From assembly GCF_001428005.1 (NCBI RefSeq), contig NZ_LMSB01000028.1:11540-43973 (forward strand): DNA of 32,434 nt, given 5' to 3'. The translations under genes and the position numbers were made by a program. A model generated the notes under the pieces. It was not told the DNA's origin. It did not search any database and was given only the letters and a program-made list of their open reading frames with translations. Each line of letters starts with the position of its first letter. Position 1 is the first letter of the stretch. This DNA is from Arthrobacter sp. Soil736 (GTDB lineage: Bacteria; Actinomycetota; Actinomycetes; Actinomycetales; Micrococcaceae). Shown piece by piece: positions 24,977-32,213 of the stretch.

Positions 24977-25753
24977 CTAGTGGATGTGGCTGCCGCCGTT
25001 GATGTCGATGGTGGTTCCGGTGAGGTAGGCGGATTCCTCCGAGGAAAGGAAGGTGATGACGGCCGCGATCTCTTCGGTGGTGGCGTTCCGGCCCAGGGGA
25101 ATCCCGGCGTTGATTGCGGCTTCCTGTTCCTCGGTGCTGCCCACCCGGATGTTGGTGTCGACGGCTCCGGGCGTGATGGCGTTGACGGTCACGCCGGTGG
25201 CGCCGATTTCGCGGGCCAGGGCCTTGGTGAGGCCGAGGATGGCGGCCTTCGCGGCGGAGTAGGGGACCTTGCCGAAGACGCCTCCGCCGCGCTGGGCCGA
25301 AACGGAGGACATGTTGACGATCCGGCCCCAGCCGCTGGCGATCATGCCCGGCAGGAATGCCTTGGTGACCAGGTATGTGCCGGTGGAGTTCACGGCCATG
25401 ACTTTGTTCCAGAGTTCCAGGGTGGTTTCCAGGAACGGCACGGGCGACGTGATGCCGGCGATATTGGCCAGGGCGCCGACGGCCGGAAGTGTGCCGGAGC
25501 TGACCTCGGCCGCCACTGCGTTGTAGGCGGCGTTGACGGAGTCCTCGCTGGCGACGTCGATCTCGTAGCCGAAGGCCGGGACGTTGAATTCGTTGCCGAT
25601 TTCCGCTGCGACCTTCGCGGACTTCTCGCCGTCGAGGTCCAGGATCACCACGGCCCAGCCCTGGCTGGCGTAGCGGCGTGCGGTGGTGATGCCGATGCCC
25701 CGGTCCGAGGTGGCCCCGGTGAGGACGGCGGTGCGCTGGATGGTGGTGGTCAT
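24977..25753 (-). CDS. SDR-family oxidoreductase (polyol/ketose dehydrogenase-like)
   Basis: A protein of 258 aa. Classical SDR motifs are intact: the cofactor motif TGATSDRGIG (12-21), NIAG (97-100), the active-site Ser in VNMSSVSAQ, and Tyr165/Lys169 in YSAAK. The C-terminus has the usual LTGTTIDINGG. The ATG at 25753 is preceded by AAGGAG. It lies between the TIM-barrel gene and the kinase gene on the same strand, so oxidation of a polyol to a ketose, or the reverse, is the likely step. The exact substrate cannot be read from the sequence. Confidence 0.9.
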   Translation of the reverse strand: MTTTIQRTAVLTGATSDRGIGITTARRYASQGWAVVILDLDGEKSAKVAAEIGNEFNVPAFGYEIDVASEDSVNAAYNAVAAEVSSGTLPAVGALANIAGITSPVPFLETTLELWNKVMAVNSTGTYLVTKAFLPGMIASGWGRIVNMSSVSAQRGGGVFGKVPYSAAKAAILGLTKALAREIGATGVTVNAITPGAVDTNIRVGSTEEQEAAINAGIPLGRNATTEEIAAVITFLSSEESAYLTGTTIDINGGSHIH

Positions 25754-25790
25754 GATGCTCCTTGGAGTGGTTGTTGTGTCTATTGATTGA

Positions 25791-25850
25791 ATCGATTGCT
25801 CCACAAGCGCCGTTTTGACGGTCCAAAACGGCCGTTATGGAGCAATCGAT
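25791..25850. repeat. 60-bp palindromic element between two catabolic genes
   Basis: Left arm 25791-25816 (ATCGATTGCTCCACAAGC onward) and right arm 25825-25850 (ending TTATGGAGCAATCGAT) match at 23 of 26 positions around the 8-base loop GACGGTCC. It lies between the TIM-barrel and SDR genes, both on the minus strand, and could act as an attenuator or RNA-stabilising hairpin. Its arm sequence differs from the 63-bp and 116-bp elements. Confidence 0.85.
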
Positions 25851-25852
25851 GG

Positions 25853-26677
25853 TCAGATGAGGTCGGTGATGAAACTGGCTGCTTTGGCCGCGGCGGCCGG
25901 GCGTTCGTCGTGGGTGACGTCCCGGGTCTCCAGCTCGAGCGAGAAATGGCCGGCGTAGCCGCGCCCCGCCAGGGACCGAAGTCCGGCGGCAAAGTCGGCG
26001 TGGCCGTTTCCGATGCTCAGGTTGATGTTGCCGGGCACGGCGTCGCGCAGGTGCACATGGGCAATCCGGCCCTGGTGTCGTTCGATGTACTCGCGCGGGT
26101 CTTCGCCGGCGGCGACGATGTGGCTGAAGTCCATCACGATCCCGACGCCGGAACCCCCCAGCCGGCCGGCCAGCAGTTCGGCGCGTTCCAGGTTCCAGCA
26201 GAAGCGCAGGAAGTGCAGTGACTCGGTCCAGAGTTCGACGCCGAACTCCGCCGCCCGCTGACCGGCTCGCGTCAGTTGGGCCGCTATTTCGTCCAGGTCC
26301 CCGTCGACGCTCCGGACCGGTTCGTGGCCCAGGGCGCCGCACGGAAGGACCAGCGCCTTCGCGCCGGTGTTCGCGGTGAGGGTGAGCAGCGCATCAAGGT
26401 GCAGGTCGCGGGCGGCCTGCTGGCCGGCGTCGAGCACTGCATTGAGGTCTCCGATGTCCCCGTTGACCGAGCGGACCCGCAGCCCGGAGGCGGCAACCTC
26501 CGCGGTGACGGCCGTGACGGCGTCCGCATCCAGGCCATAGGGGACGTGGTCGCAGACGCCGGGCAAGGCGCCCAGGTCGATTTCTTCGAAGCCCAGGCCG
26601 CTGATGGTCCGCAGGGCGGTGCTCAGGTCCTGGTGGCGGAAGCTGATGGACGAGCAGCCGAGTCGGGAGTTGAACAT
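25853..26677 (-). CDS. Sugar phosphate isomerase/epimerase (AP endonuclease 2-type TIM barrel)
   Basis: A protein of 274 aa and the first gene of the minus arm of the catabolic locus. Likely metal ligands and catalytic acids, typical of xylose-isomerase-like TIM barrels, are in LWTESLHF, VMDFSHIVAAGED, HVHLRD and FSLELET. The family isomerises or epimerises ketoses or aldoses. The ATG at 26677 (MFNSRLG) has an AGAGGA site nine bases upstream; a longer frame from 26746 would run through the operator region. Transcription is probably repressed by the GntR regulator through sites at 26739-26777. Confidence 0.88.
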   Translation of the reverse strand: MFNSRLGCSSISFRHQDLSTALRTISGLGFEEIDLGALPGVCDHVPYGLDADAVTAVTAEVAASGLRVRSVNGDIGDLNAVLDAGQQAARDLHLDALLTLTANTGAKALVLPCGALGHEPVRSVDGDLDEIAAQLTRAGQRAAEFGVELWTESLHFLRFCWNLERAELLAGRLGGSGVGIVMDFSHIVAAGEDPREYIERHQGRIAHVHLRDAVPGNINLSIGNGHADFAAGLRSLAGRGYAGHFSLELETRDVTHDERPAAAAKAASFITDLI

Positions 26678-26723
26678 CTTCGTTGATCCTCTGGTCATGC
26701 CCGGGGGCTTGGTGATGGACACC

Positions 26724-26753
26724 ACCCTACGGAAGTTAACTGTCAACAGTCAA
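26724..26753 (-). promoter_or_regulatory. Candidate promoter of the minus catabolic arm
   Basis: On the minus strand TTGACT (26753-26748) and TAGGGT (26729-26724) are separated by 18 bases and lie 47 bases before the TIM-barrel start. An operator-like palindrome overlaps the -35 element, as expected for repression. Confidence 0.5.
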
Positions 26754-26754
26754 C
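26739..26754 (+). promoter_or_regulatory. Operator-like site 1 (GntR candidate)
   Basis: ACTGTCAACAGTCAAC matches all 16 positions of the local consensus ACTGTYRACAGTYRAC drawn from five sites in this locus. With flanking bases (26735-26754) it forms a near-perfect 20-bp palindrome. Confidence 0.65.
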
Positions 26755-26761
26755 CCTTGAA

Positions 26762-26777
26762 GTCGACTGTTGACAGA
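26762..26777 (-). promoter_or_regulatory. Operator-like site 2 (GntR candidate)
   Basis: Read on the minus strand as TCTGTCAACAGTCGAC, this matches the local consensus at 15 of 16 positions. It is 23 bases from site 1, about two helical turns. On the plus strand it includes TTGACA (26770-26775), a possible -35 for the transporter operon. Confidence 0.6.
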
Positions 26778-26808
26778 ACATCATGATGCAGGTCACACTG
26801 GCATATCA

Positions 26809-26824
26809 TTTGTTAACAGTCGAC
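26809..26824 (+). promoter_or_regulatory. Operator-like site 3 (GntR candidate)
   Basis: TTTGTTAACAGTCGAC matches the local consensus at 14 of 16 positions and lies 48 bases before the MHS transporter start. TATCAT (26804-26809), a possible -10 for that gene, directly precedes it. Confidence 0.5.
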
Positions 26825-26871
26825 AGTGCTGAAGCGTTGAGCCTCAGTCGCTATTCGAAAGGGATTCACCA

Positions 26872-28209
26872 ATGAGCAAAGAAGCTCTGACCATGCGCGG
26901 GCCGGTCCACGGCACCAAGGACGCCAGGCGCGTCGCCATTGGCTCCGGCGTCGGCGCAGTCATCGAAACCTACGACTTCATCGGTTTCGGCACCGCGGCT
27001 GCACTGTATTTCGGAACCGCCTTCTTCCCCACCGGTGATCCGGTGACCGGCACGCTGGCCGCCTTCGCCACACTCGGCGTCGGCTTTGCGGCACGCCCCA
27101 TCGGCGGCATCATCGGCGGCCACCTGGGCGACAAGCTCGGCCGCAAGCCCGTCCTGGTGGCCTCGCTGATCCTCATGGGCGTGGCCACGTTCCTGATCGG
27201 CCTGCTCCCCACCTACAGCCAGGTGGGGCTGCTGGCGCCCGCGCTGCTCGTGTTCGTCCGCATCGTCCAGGGCCTGGCCTTCGGCGCTGAATGGGGCGGC
27301 GCCATCCTGATGAGCTACGAGCACGCCCCCTGGAAGGCCAAGGGCAAGTACACCGGCATCGTGCAGGCGGGCTTCCCCGTGGGCCTGCTGCTGGCCAACC
27401 TGGTGTTCCTCGTCAGCGTGAACCTCGGCGGCGAACTCGCCTGGCGCATTCCCTTCCTCGCCAGCATCGTGCTCGTTGTCGTCGGCCTGATCATCCGCTC
27501 CAAGGTGCCCGAGTCCCCCGTCTTTGATGAGGTCAAGGACAGCGGAGACATCGTGAAGTCCCCCATCGTCGAGGTCATCAGGACCGACTGGCGCAGCATC
27601 GTCAAGGGCATCGGCCTCCGCGTCGCCGAGACCGCCGGCTACGCCGTGTCCATCACCTACATGATTTCCTACCTGAACAGCCAGCACCTTGCGGACAAGA
27701 CCCAGACGCTCGTAGCACTGTGCATCGCCTCCGCCATTGGCATCTTCGCAACCCAGGCCTGGGCACGCCTCACTGACAGGGTGGGCCGGCGGCCCCTCTA
27801 CATCTGGTCCTGCGCCTTCGCCCTGCTGTTCGCCATCCCGATGTTCCTGCTGGTCAACACCGGCCTGTTCATCTTCATCATCGCCACCATCGCCATCTCC
27901 TACGCCGTCTGCCAGAACTCGCTCGCCGGCGCACAGGGTGCCTGGTTCCCTGAGCTCTTCCAGGCAAAGACCCGCGCGTCCGGCGCCTCGCTGGCCTACC
28001 AGATCTCGGCCATGGTGTCCGGCTTCACCCCCTTCATCACCACCCTGCTGTTCGTCAGCTTCGGCTGGATGGGCCCGGCACTGCTCTTCGGCCTCTACGC
28101 AGCCATTGGCCTCTGGGCCGCAGTCGCCACCCGGGAAACCTGGGGCAAGCGCGAGCGCCAGCTCGCGGACGAGGCCACGAAAAACACCCCCCAGGCGGTG
28201 ACTGTCTGA
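26872..28209 (+). CDS. MFS transporter, metabolite:H+ symporter (MHS) family
   Basis: A protein of 445 aa with about 12 membrane helices. The N-terminal block VAIGSGVGAVIETYDF and the loop motif GHLGDKLGRKPVL are typical of the MHS group (shikimate, proline/betaine and dicarboxylate transporters). A second motif-A copy, DRVGRRPLY, is in the second half. It is predicted to import the substrate of the surrounding catabolic genes with protons. The ATG at 26872 follows AAAGGGATTCACCA. The stop and the next start share one base (TGATG), so it is co-translated with the transketolase subunits. Confidence 0.92.
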   Translation: MSKEALTMRGPVHGTKDARRVAIGSGVGAVIETYDFIGFGTAAALYFGTAFFPTGDPVTGTLAAFATLGVGFAARPIGGIIGGHLGDKLGRKPVLVASLILMGVATFLIGLLPTYSQVGLLAPALLVFVRIVQGLAFGAEWGGAILMSYEHAPWKAKGKYTGIVQAGFPVGLLLANLVFLVSVNLGGELAWRIPFLASIVLVVVGLIIRSKVPESPVFDEVKDSGDIVKSPIVEVIRTDWRSIVKGIGLRVAETAGYAVSITYMISYLNSQHLADKTQTLVALCIASAIGIFATQAWARLTDRVGRRPLYIWSCAFALLFAIPMFLLVNTGLFIFIIATIAISYAVCQNSLAGAQGAWFPELFQAKTRASGASLAYQISAMVSGFTPFITTLLFVSFGWMGPALLFGLYAAIGLWAAVATRETWGKRERQLADEATKNTPQAVTV

Positions 28210-29105
28210 TGACTGCGACTCAGGAAACCCAGACTGTGAGAACAGAAGAGACTGCCGCGGACCGCTTGGACCGCATCAGCGCAGCCGCCTACCGGATCCG
28301 GCACCACGCCCTCACCATGGGCGAGGTGCAGGGCCAGGGCTACGTCGGCCAGGCCCTCGGAGCGGCGGACATGCTGGCCGCCGTCTATGCCGACCAGCTC
28401 CGCTTCCAGGCGGACAACCCCGACTGGGAAGGGCGCGACCGGTTCCTGCTCTCCACCGGGCACTACGCAATCGGCCACTACGCCGCGCTGGCCGAGGCCG
28501 GCATCATTCCGGTCGAGGAGCTGGAAACCTACGGCTCGGACGATTCACGGCTCCCGATGTCCGGAATGTCCACGTACACGCCAGGCATGGAGATTTCCGG
28601 CGGCTCCCTGGGCCACGGCCTGACCATCGCCGTCGGCATGGCACTGGGCCTGCGGCATCAGGGCTCCGCGGCGAGGGTCTACAACTTCCTCTCCGACGGA
28701 GAACTGGACGAGGGCTCCACGTGGGAGGCCGCCATGGGCGCCCACCACCACCAACTGGGCAACCTCACCGCCATGGTGGACATCAACGCCCTCCAGGCGG
28801 ACGGCAAGACGGACACCGTGCTCCGCACCGAACCCGTCACGGAAAAGTGGGAAGCCTTCGGCTGGTACACCCAGCGGGTGGACGGGAACGACGCCGGGGC
28901 GCTGCTGGCGGCGTTCGACAACGCAGCCGCCCAGGCGGCCGCCGTCGGGCGTCCCTCGGTGATCCTGTGCGACACGAAGGTGGGCCGCGGCGTGCCGCTG
29001 CTCGAGCACCGCGAGAAGGCGCACTTCATGCGCATCGAGGAACACGAATGGCAGATCTGCCGCGAGCAGCTGACCGCAGGATACGAAGGGAAGGCAAGCC
29101 GATGA
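28209..29105 (+). CDS. Transketolase, N-terminal (TPP-binding) subunit
   Basis: A protein of 298 aa, equivalent to the N-terminal half of a full transketolase. The thiamine diphosphate/Mg2+ motif is SDGELDEG (152-159) followed by VDINALQADGKTD. The invariant His residues of the family appear in STGHYAIGHYA and in GGSLGHGL. It overlaps the downstream C-terminal subunit by four bases (ATGA), consistent with a heteromeric enzyme. Split transketolases of this type include sugar-specific enzymes such as the apulose-4-phosphate enzyme AptAB; that match is only a hypothesis here. Confidence 0.92.
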   Translation: MTATQETQTVRTEETAADRLDRISAAAYRIRHHALTMGEVQGQGYVGQALGAADMLAAVYADQLRFQADNPDWEGRDRFLLSTGHYAIGHYAALAEAGIIPVEELETYGSDDSRLPMSGMSTYTPGMEISGGSLGHGLTIAVGMALGLRHQGSAARVYNFLSDGELDEGSTWEAAMGAHHHQLGNLTAMVDINALQADGKTDTVLRTEPVTEKWEAFGWYTQRVDGNDAGALLAAFDNAAAQAAAVGRPSVILCDTKVGRGVPLLEHREKAHFMRIEEHEWQICREQLTAGYEGKASR

Positions 29106-30109
29106 GCACCGGCACCGCTTTGACGGGCACCGCACCAAAGCTGAAGACCTCGGCCATGATCGCGTCCTTCGCCGATCCGGGCCAGAAAACCGCGTCCGCA
29201 CCGTTCGGACACGCTCTGGTGAAGGCCGCGCAGGAAAACGACAAAATTGTTGGCCTCACCGCGGACCTCGGCAAGTACACGGACATGCACATCTTCGCCC
29301 AGGCCTTCCCCGGGCGCTTCTTCCAGATGGGCATGGCCGAGCAGCTCCTCTTCGGCGCCGCGGCGGGTTTGGCGGAGACGGGGCTGGTGCCGTTCGCGTC
29401 CACCTATTCCGTGTTCGCAGCGCGGCGCGCCTATGACTTCCTGTGCCTGGACAGTGCCGAGCCGAACCTGAATGTGAACATCGTGGGCGGCCTTCCGGGC
29501 CTGACCACCGGCTACGGGCCAAGCCACCAGGCCACCGAGGACATGGCGATTTTCCGCGGCATGCCCAACCTGACCATCGTGGACCCGTGCGATTCGGTGG
29601 ACATCGAGCAGGCCGTGCCCCAGCTGGCAGCCAGCGACGGGCCGACGTACCTGCGGCTGCTCCGCGGTAACGTACCCACGGTGCTGGACGAGTACGGCTA
29701 CACGTTCGAACTGGGCAAGGCCAAGGTGCTGCGCGGCGGCAACGACGTCGTGTTTGTCTCCAGCGGGCTCATGACCATGCGGGCGCTGCAGGCCGCCAAG
29801 GCCCTGGCGGCGCACAACGTGGACGTCGCCGTCGTGCATGCCCCCACCATCAAGCCGTTCGACGCCGAAACGGTGCTAGCGGAGCTGAACACCGACCGCC
29901 TCGCCGTGACGCTGGAGAACCACAGCGTGGTGGGCGGCCTGTTTGAAACGGTTGCATCGGCAGTGGTCACGGCGGGGCTGGGCAAGCGGGTGGTACCGGT
30001 GGCGCTGCCGGACGCTTTCCTCGACGCGGGCGCCCTGCCCACCCTGCACGAACGGTACGGCCTGTCCGTGCAGCGGATTGTGGCCAAGGTCCTTGCGGAG
30101 CTTGGCTAG
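29102..30109 (+). CDS. Transketolase, C-terminal (pyrimidine-binding) subunit
   Basis: A protein of 335 aa that completes the split transketolase. The catalytic Glu that activates thiamine diphosphate is in GMAEQLLFGAAAGLA. SHQATEDMAIFRGMPNLTI is the family's conserved active-site segment, and the C-terminal domain has ENHSVVGGLFE. It acts with the preceding subunit to transfer a two-carbon ketol unit between sugar phosphates. Its start lies within the ATGA overlap. It is the last gene of the transporter operon. Confidence 0.92.
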   Translation: MSTGTALTGTAPKLKTSAMIASFADPGQKTASAPFGHALVKAAQENDKIVGLTADLGKYTDMHIFAQAFPGRFFQMGMAEQLLFGAAAGLAETGLVPFASTYSVFAARRAYDFLCLDSAEPNLNVNIVGGLPGLTTGYGPSHQATEDMAIFRGMPNLTIVDPCDSVDIEQAVPQLAASDGPTYLRLLRGNVPTVLDEYGYTFELGKAKVLRGGNDVVFVSSGLMTMRALQAAKALAAHNVDVAVVHAPTIKPFDAETVLAELNTDRLAVTLENHSVVGGLFETVASAVVTAGLGKRVVPVALPDAFLDAGALPTLHERYGLSVQRIVAKVLAELG

Positions 30110-30166
30110 CCGGACCGTCTGCCGGAAGCGCGGAGCCGGCATGCCCCGGTTCCGCGCTTCTGACGT

Positions 30167-30182
30167 AGTATCGACAGTTAAC
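30167..30182 (+). promoter_or_regulatory. Operator-like site 4 (GntR candidate)
   Basis: AGTATCGACAGTTAAC matches the local consensus at 14 of 16 positions. It overlaps TAGTAT (30166-30171), a possible -10 of the regulator gene, and lies 22 bases from site 5. Confidence 0.5.
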
Positions 30183-30188
30183 ACACCG

Positions 30189-30204
30189 ACTGTAAACAGT
30201 TGAC
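30189..30204 (+). promoter_or_regulatory. Operator-like site 5 (GntR candidate)
   Basis: ACTGTAAACAGTTGAC matches the local consensus at 15 of 16 positions and lies 21 bases before the GntR start codon. It supports autoregulation. Confidence 0.6.
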
Positions 30205-30225
30205 CACTGACATTGAGGAACAACG

Positions 30226-30885
30226 ATGGCCGGAGCAACAGCACCCCTGCTGGGACTGGAAAAGAAGAGCCTTCGCGAGCAGGCGCTTTCCGCGCTGCGC
30301 ACCGCCATCACCAGCGGCGAGCTTGAGCCCGGCCGGCACCTCGTGGAAACCGAGCTGTCCGAAATGCTCCAGATCAGCCGCGGCACGCTCCGGGAGGCCC
30401 TGCGGCAGCTCGAGCAGGAAGGCCTGCTGTCCGCGGGCCCGCGCGGCCGCCTCTCCGTTCGCCATCTGGACGCCAAGGAAATCCGCGACATCTACTCCGT
30501 CCGGGCTGCACTGGAATCCCTTGCTGCCTTCACCCTGTGCGAACTCCCGGACCGCCAGAAGGTGATCACGTCGCTGCGCGCCGCCATCGACGCCATGGCG
30601 GCCGCAACCGAGGGCAGCCTCGAGGAGCGGATCGAATCCGACCTCGAGTTCCACCGCACCATGTGCCGCCTCACCGGCAACGAAACCCTGCTTCACTCCT
30701 GGGAATCGCTGGAGGGCTCCATCCGGATGTCCATCATGTTTGCCGGCCTGGAGAAGGGCGTCAGGAACATGAGCGTCGAGCGGCACCACGACATCGTGGC
30801 GGCCATCGAGACCGGCGACGCCTCCCTGGCCCGCAAGACCATCCGCGAGCATATGGACAGCGCCGCCGCCGTCCTGGTGGCCTAG
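30226..30885 (+). CDS. GntR-family (FadR/FCD subgroup) transcriptional regulator
   Basis: A protein of 219 aa. Residues about 12-80 are the winged helix-turn-helix, including LREQALSALRTAITSGELEPG, ETELSEMLQISRGTLREALR and LEQEGLLSAGPRGRLSV. Residues about 90-215 are the FCD ligand domain with likely metal-binding residues in DLEFHRTM, ERHHDIVAAI and REHMDSA. Such proteins usually repress catabolic operons until a pathway intermediate binds. The ATG at 30226 follows GAGGAACAACG. It has its own promoter region with two operator-like sites that are shared with the divergent catabolic promoters. Confidence 0.93.
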   Translation: MAGATAPLLGLEKKSLREQALSALRTAITSGELEPGRHLVETELSEMLQISRGTLREALRQLEQEGLLSAGPRGRLSVRHLDAKEIRDIYSVRAALESLAAFTLCELPDRQKVITSLRAAIDAMAAATEGSLEERIESDLEFHRTMCRLTGNETLLHSWESLEGSIRMSIMFAGLEKGVRNMSVERHHDIVAAIETGDASLARKTIREHMDSAAAVLVA

Positions 30886-30903
30886 TCCCGCTCAGCGGTC
30901 GCG

Positions 30904-31683
30904 TCAGTAGTCAACGATCGCGCCGCCGGAGATATTGAAGGTGGCGTCGGTCATGGACCCGGCCTTGTCCGAGGCGGCGAAGGCGGCCACGTTGCCCACG
31001 TCCTCCAGGGTGGCGGCCCGGTTCAGGTGAGCGGTCCTGATGATCTCGCCCACGATCTCCTCGCGGCCTTCCATCTGCCACGGAATGGTCTCGGTGATCC
31101 CGCCTGTGACGATGGTGACCACGCGGATGCCGTGCTTACCGAGCTCCAGGGCCCATTGCCGGCGCAGGCCCTCCATGGCGTCCAGCGCCACTTTGAACCC
31201 GCCCAGCCCTGCGAGGGTCTGCGGCCCGGAACCGCCGAACGTCAGCACCACCCCTGAGCGCTGCCGGATCATGTGGCGCGCCGAAGCCCTGGTGGTGAGG
31301 AAGTGCGTGCGCGCGGCGTTGGCAATGGGCTGGAGGAAATCCGCGGGCGAGATCTCCATGAGAGGCTGCTGGATATCGCCGAGGGAAATGAGGTTGAACG
31401 AGATGTCGATCCGTCCGGCCTTCTTGGCCACCTGGGCGACGAACTCGTCCACCTGGGTTTCGTCCAGGGCATCGACGACGGCGGTCTCGGCCGTGCCGCC
31501 TGCCTCACGGATGTTCCGGGCCACCCTGTCCAGCCTGGACTGCGTGCGCCCCGCCAGAAAAACGTTGGCGCCTTCGCCGGCGAATGCCTCGGCAACAGCG
31601 GTGCCCACGGGGCCTCCGGCGCCGTAGATCACAGCAGTCTTTCCCTGCAGGATGTCACTGTGCTGATTCCCGTCGTCGGGCAT
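30904..31683 (-). CDS. Atypical SDR-family protein lacking the catalytic tyrosine
   Basis: A protein of 259 aa with an SDR fold. The cofactor-binding loop is GAGGPVG (21-27), and the C-terminus has MTDATFNISGGAIVDY. The usual NNAG is replaced by NLIS (97-100). At the YxxxK position the lysine (K164) is present but residue 160 is Leu instead of Tyr. Classical dehydrogenase activity is therefore doubtful; a binding, non-redox or altered role is possible. The ATG at 31683 has GAGGAGG six bases upstream. The gene converges on the GntR gene with 18 bases between the stops, and no GntR-type site is visible at its own promoter. Confidence 0.85.
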   Translation of the reverse strand: MPDDGNQHSDILQGKTAVIYGAGGPVGTAVAEAFAGEGANVFLAGRTQSRLDRVARNIREAGGTAETAVVDALDETQVDEFVAQVAKKAGRIDISFNLISLGDIQQPLMEISPADFLQPIANAARTHFLTTRASARHMIRQRSGVVLTFGGSGPQTLAGLGGFKVALDAMEGLRRQWALELGKHGIRVVTIVTGGITETIPWQMEGREEIVGEIIRTAHLNRAATLEDVGNVAAFAASDKAGSMTDATFNISGGAIVDY

Positions 31684-31762
31684 GGCCGGCCTCCTCGAGG
31701 TGAACTTCTGGCAGTTCACTCCACTATGTTCTTGCCCGGCGACCGTGGCAAGGGCGGCGGGC

Positions 31763-31768
31763 TATACT
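31763..31768 (+). promoter_or_regulatory. Candidate -10 element of the S4-domain gene
   Basis: TATACT lies 11 bases before the ATG, so the transcript would have only a few bases of leader or none. No Shine-Dalgarno sequence precedes the ATG, which fits leaderless translation. No good -35 was found at normal spacing. Confidence 0.5.
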
Positions 31769-31779
31769 CGGCTGCAGTC

Positions 31780-32163
31780 ATGAGCAGCCTTCCTTCCGCC
31801 CCCGCCACGGTCCGTGTCGACGCCTGGCTCTGGGCCATCCGCGCCTACAAGACGCGTTCCGCGGCCACCGCCGCCTGCCGGGCGGGGCATGTTCGCCTCA
31901 ACGGAAACCCGGCCAAGGCCTCGCAATCGCTGGTTCCCGGTGACACCGTCCGCGTCCGCCAGCCGGGCTACGAACGCATCCTTGAGGTCCGCCGGCTGAT
32001 CGCCAAGCGCGTGGGTGCCGAGGCCGCCTCCCACTGCTTCACCGACCACACTCCCCCGCGCCCCGTCGCCCCGGCTCTCGGCCTGCCGCAGCGCGACCGC
32101 GGGGCCGGGCGGCCTACCAAGAAGGACCGCCGGGAAATGGAACGCCTCAAGGGCTCCGGCTAG
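31780..32163 (+). CDS. S4-domain RNA-binding protein (Hsp15-like)
   Basis: A protein of 127 aa. Residues about 10-70 form the S4 fold, with VRVDAWLWAIRAYKTRSAA, then CRAGHVRLNG and a VRVRQPGYERILEV strand. The C-terminal tail is basic (GRPTKKDRREMERLKG). In Escherichia coli the relative Hsp15 binds stalled 50S subunits that still carry nascent chains. The ATG at 31780 is chosen because the S4 domain starts just after it and a promoter-like TATACT is close upstream; the longer open frame upstream is antisense to the SDR gene. Confidence 0.88.
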   Translation: MSSLPSAPATVRVDAWLWAIRAYKTRSAATAACRAGHVRLNGNPAKASQSLVPGDTVRVRQPGYERILEVRRLIAKRVGAEAASHCFTDHTPPRPVAPALGLPQRDRGAGRPTKKDRREMERLKGSG

Positions 32164-32213
32164 GACCGCCGGCGGCCGGACGGCTCGGCTCGGTATGGCG
32201 GCTCGGCTAGCGG

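Noticed and set aside
24180..26342. A 720-codon minus-strand frame covering the TIM-barrel, SDR and DhaK regions
   Set aside because: Only its last part (from 24944) is the DhaK domain; the rest is out of frame with the real TIM-barrel and SDR genes.
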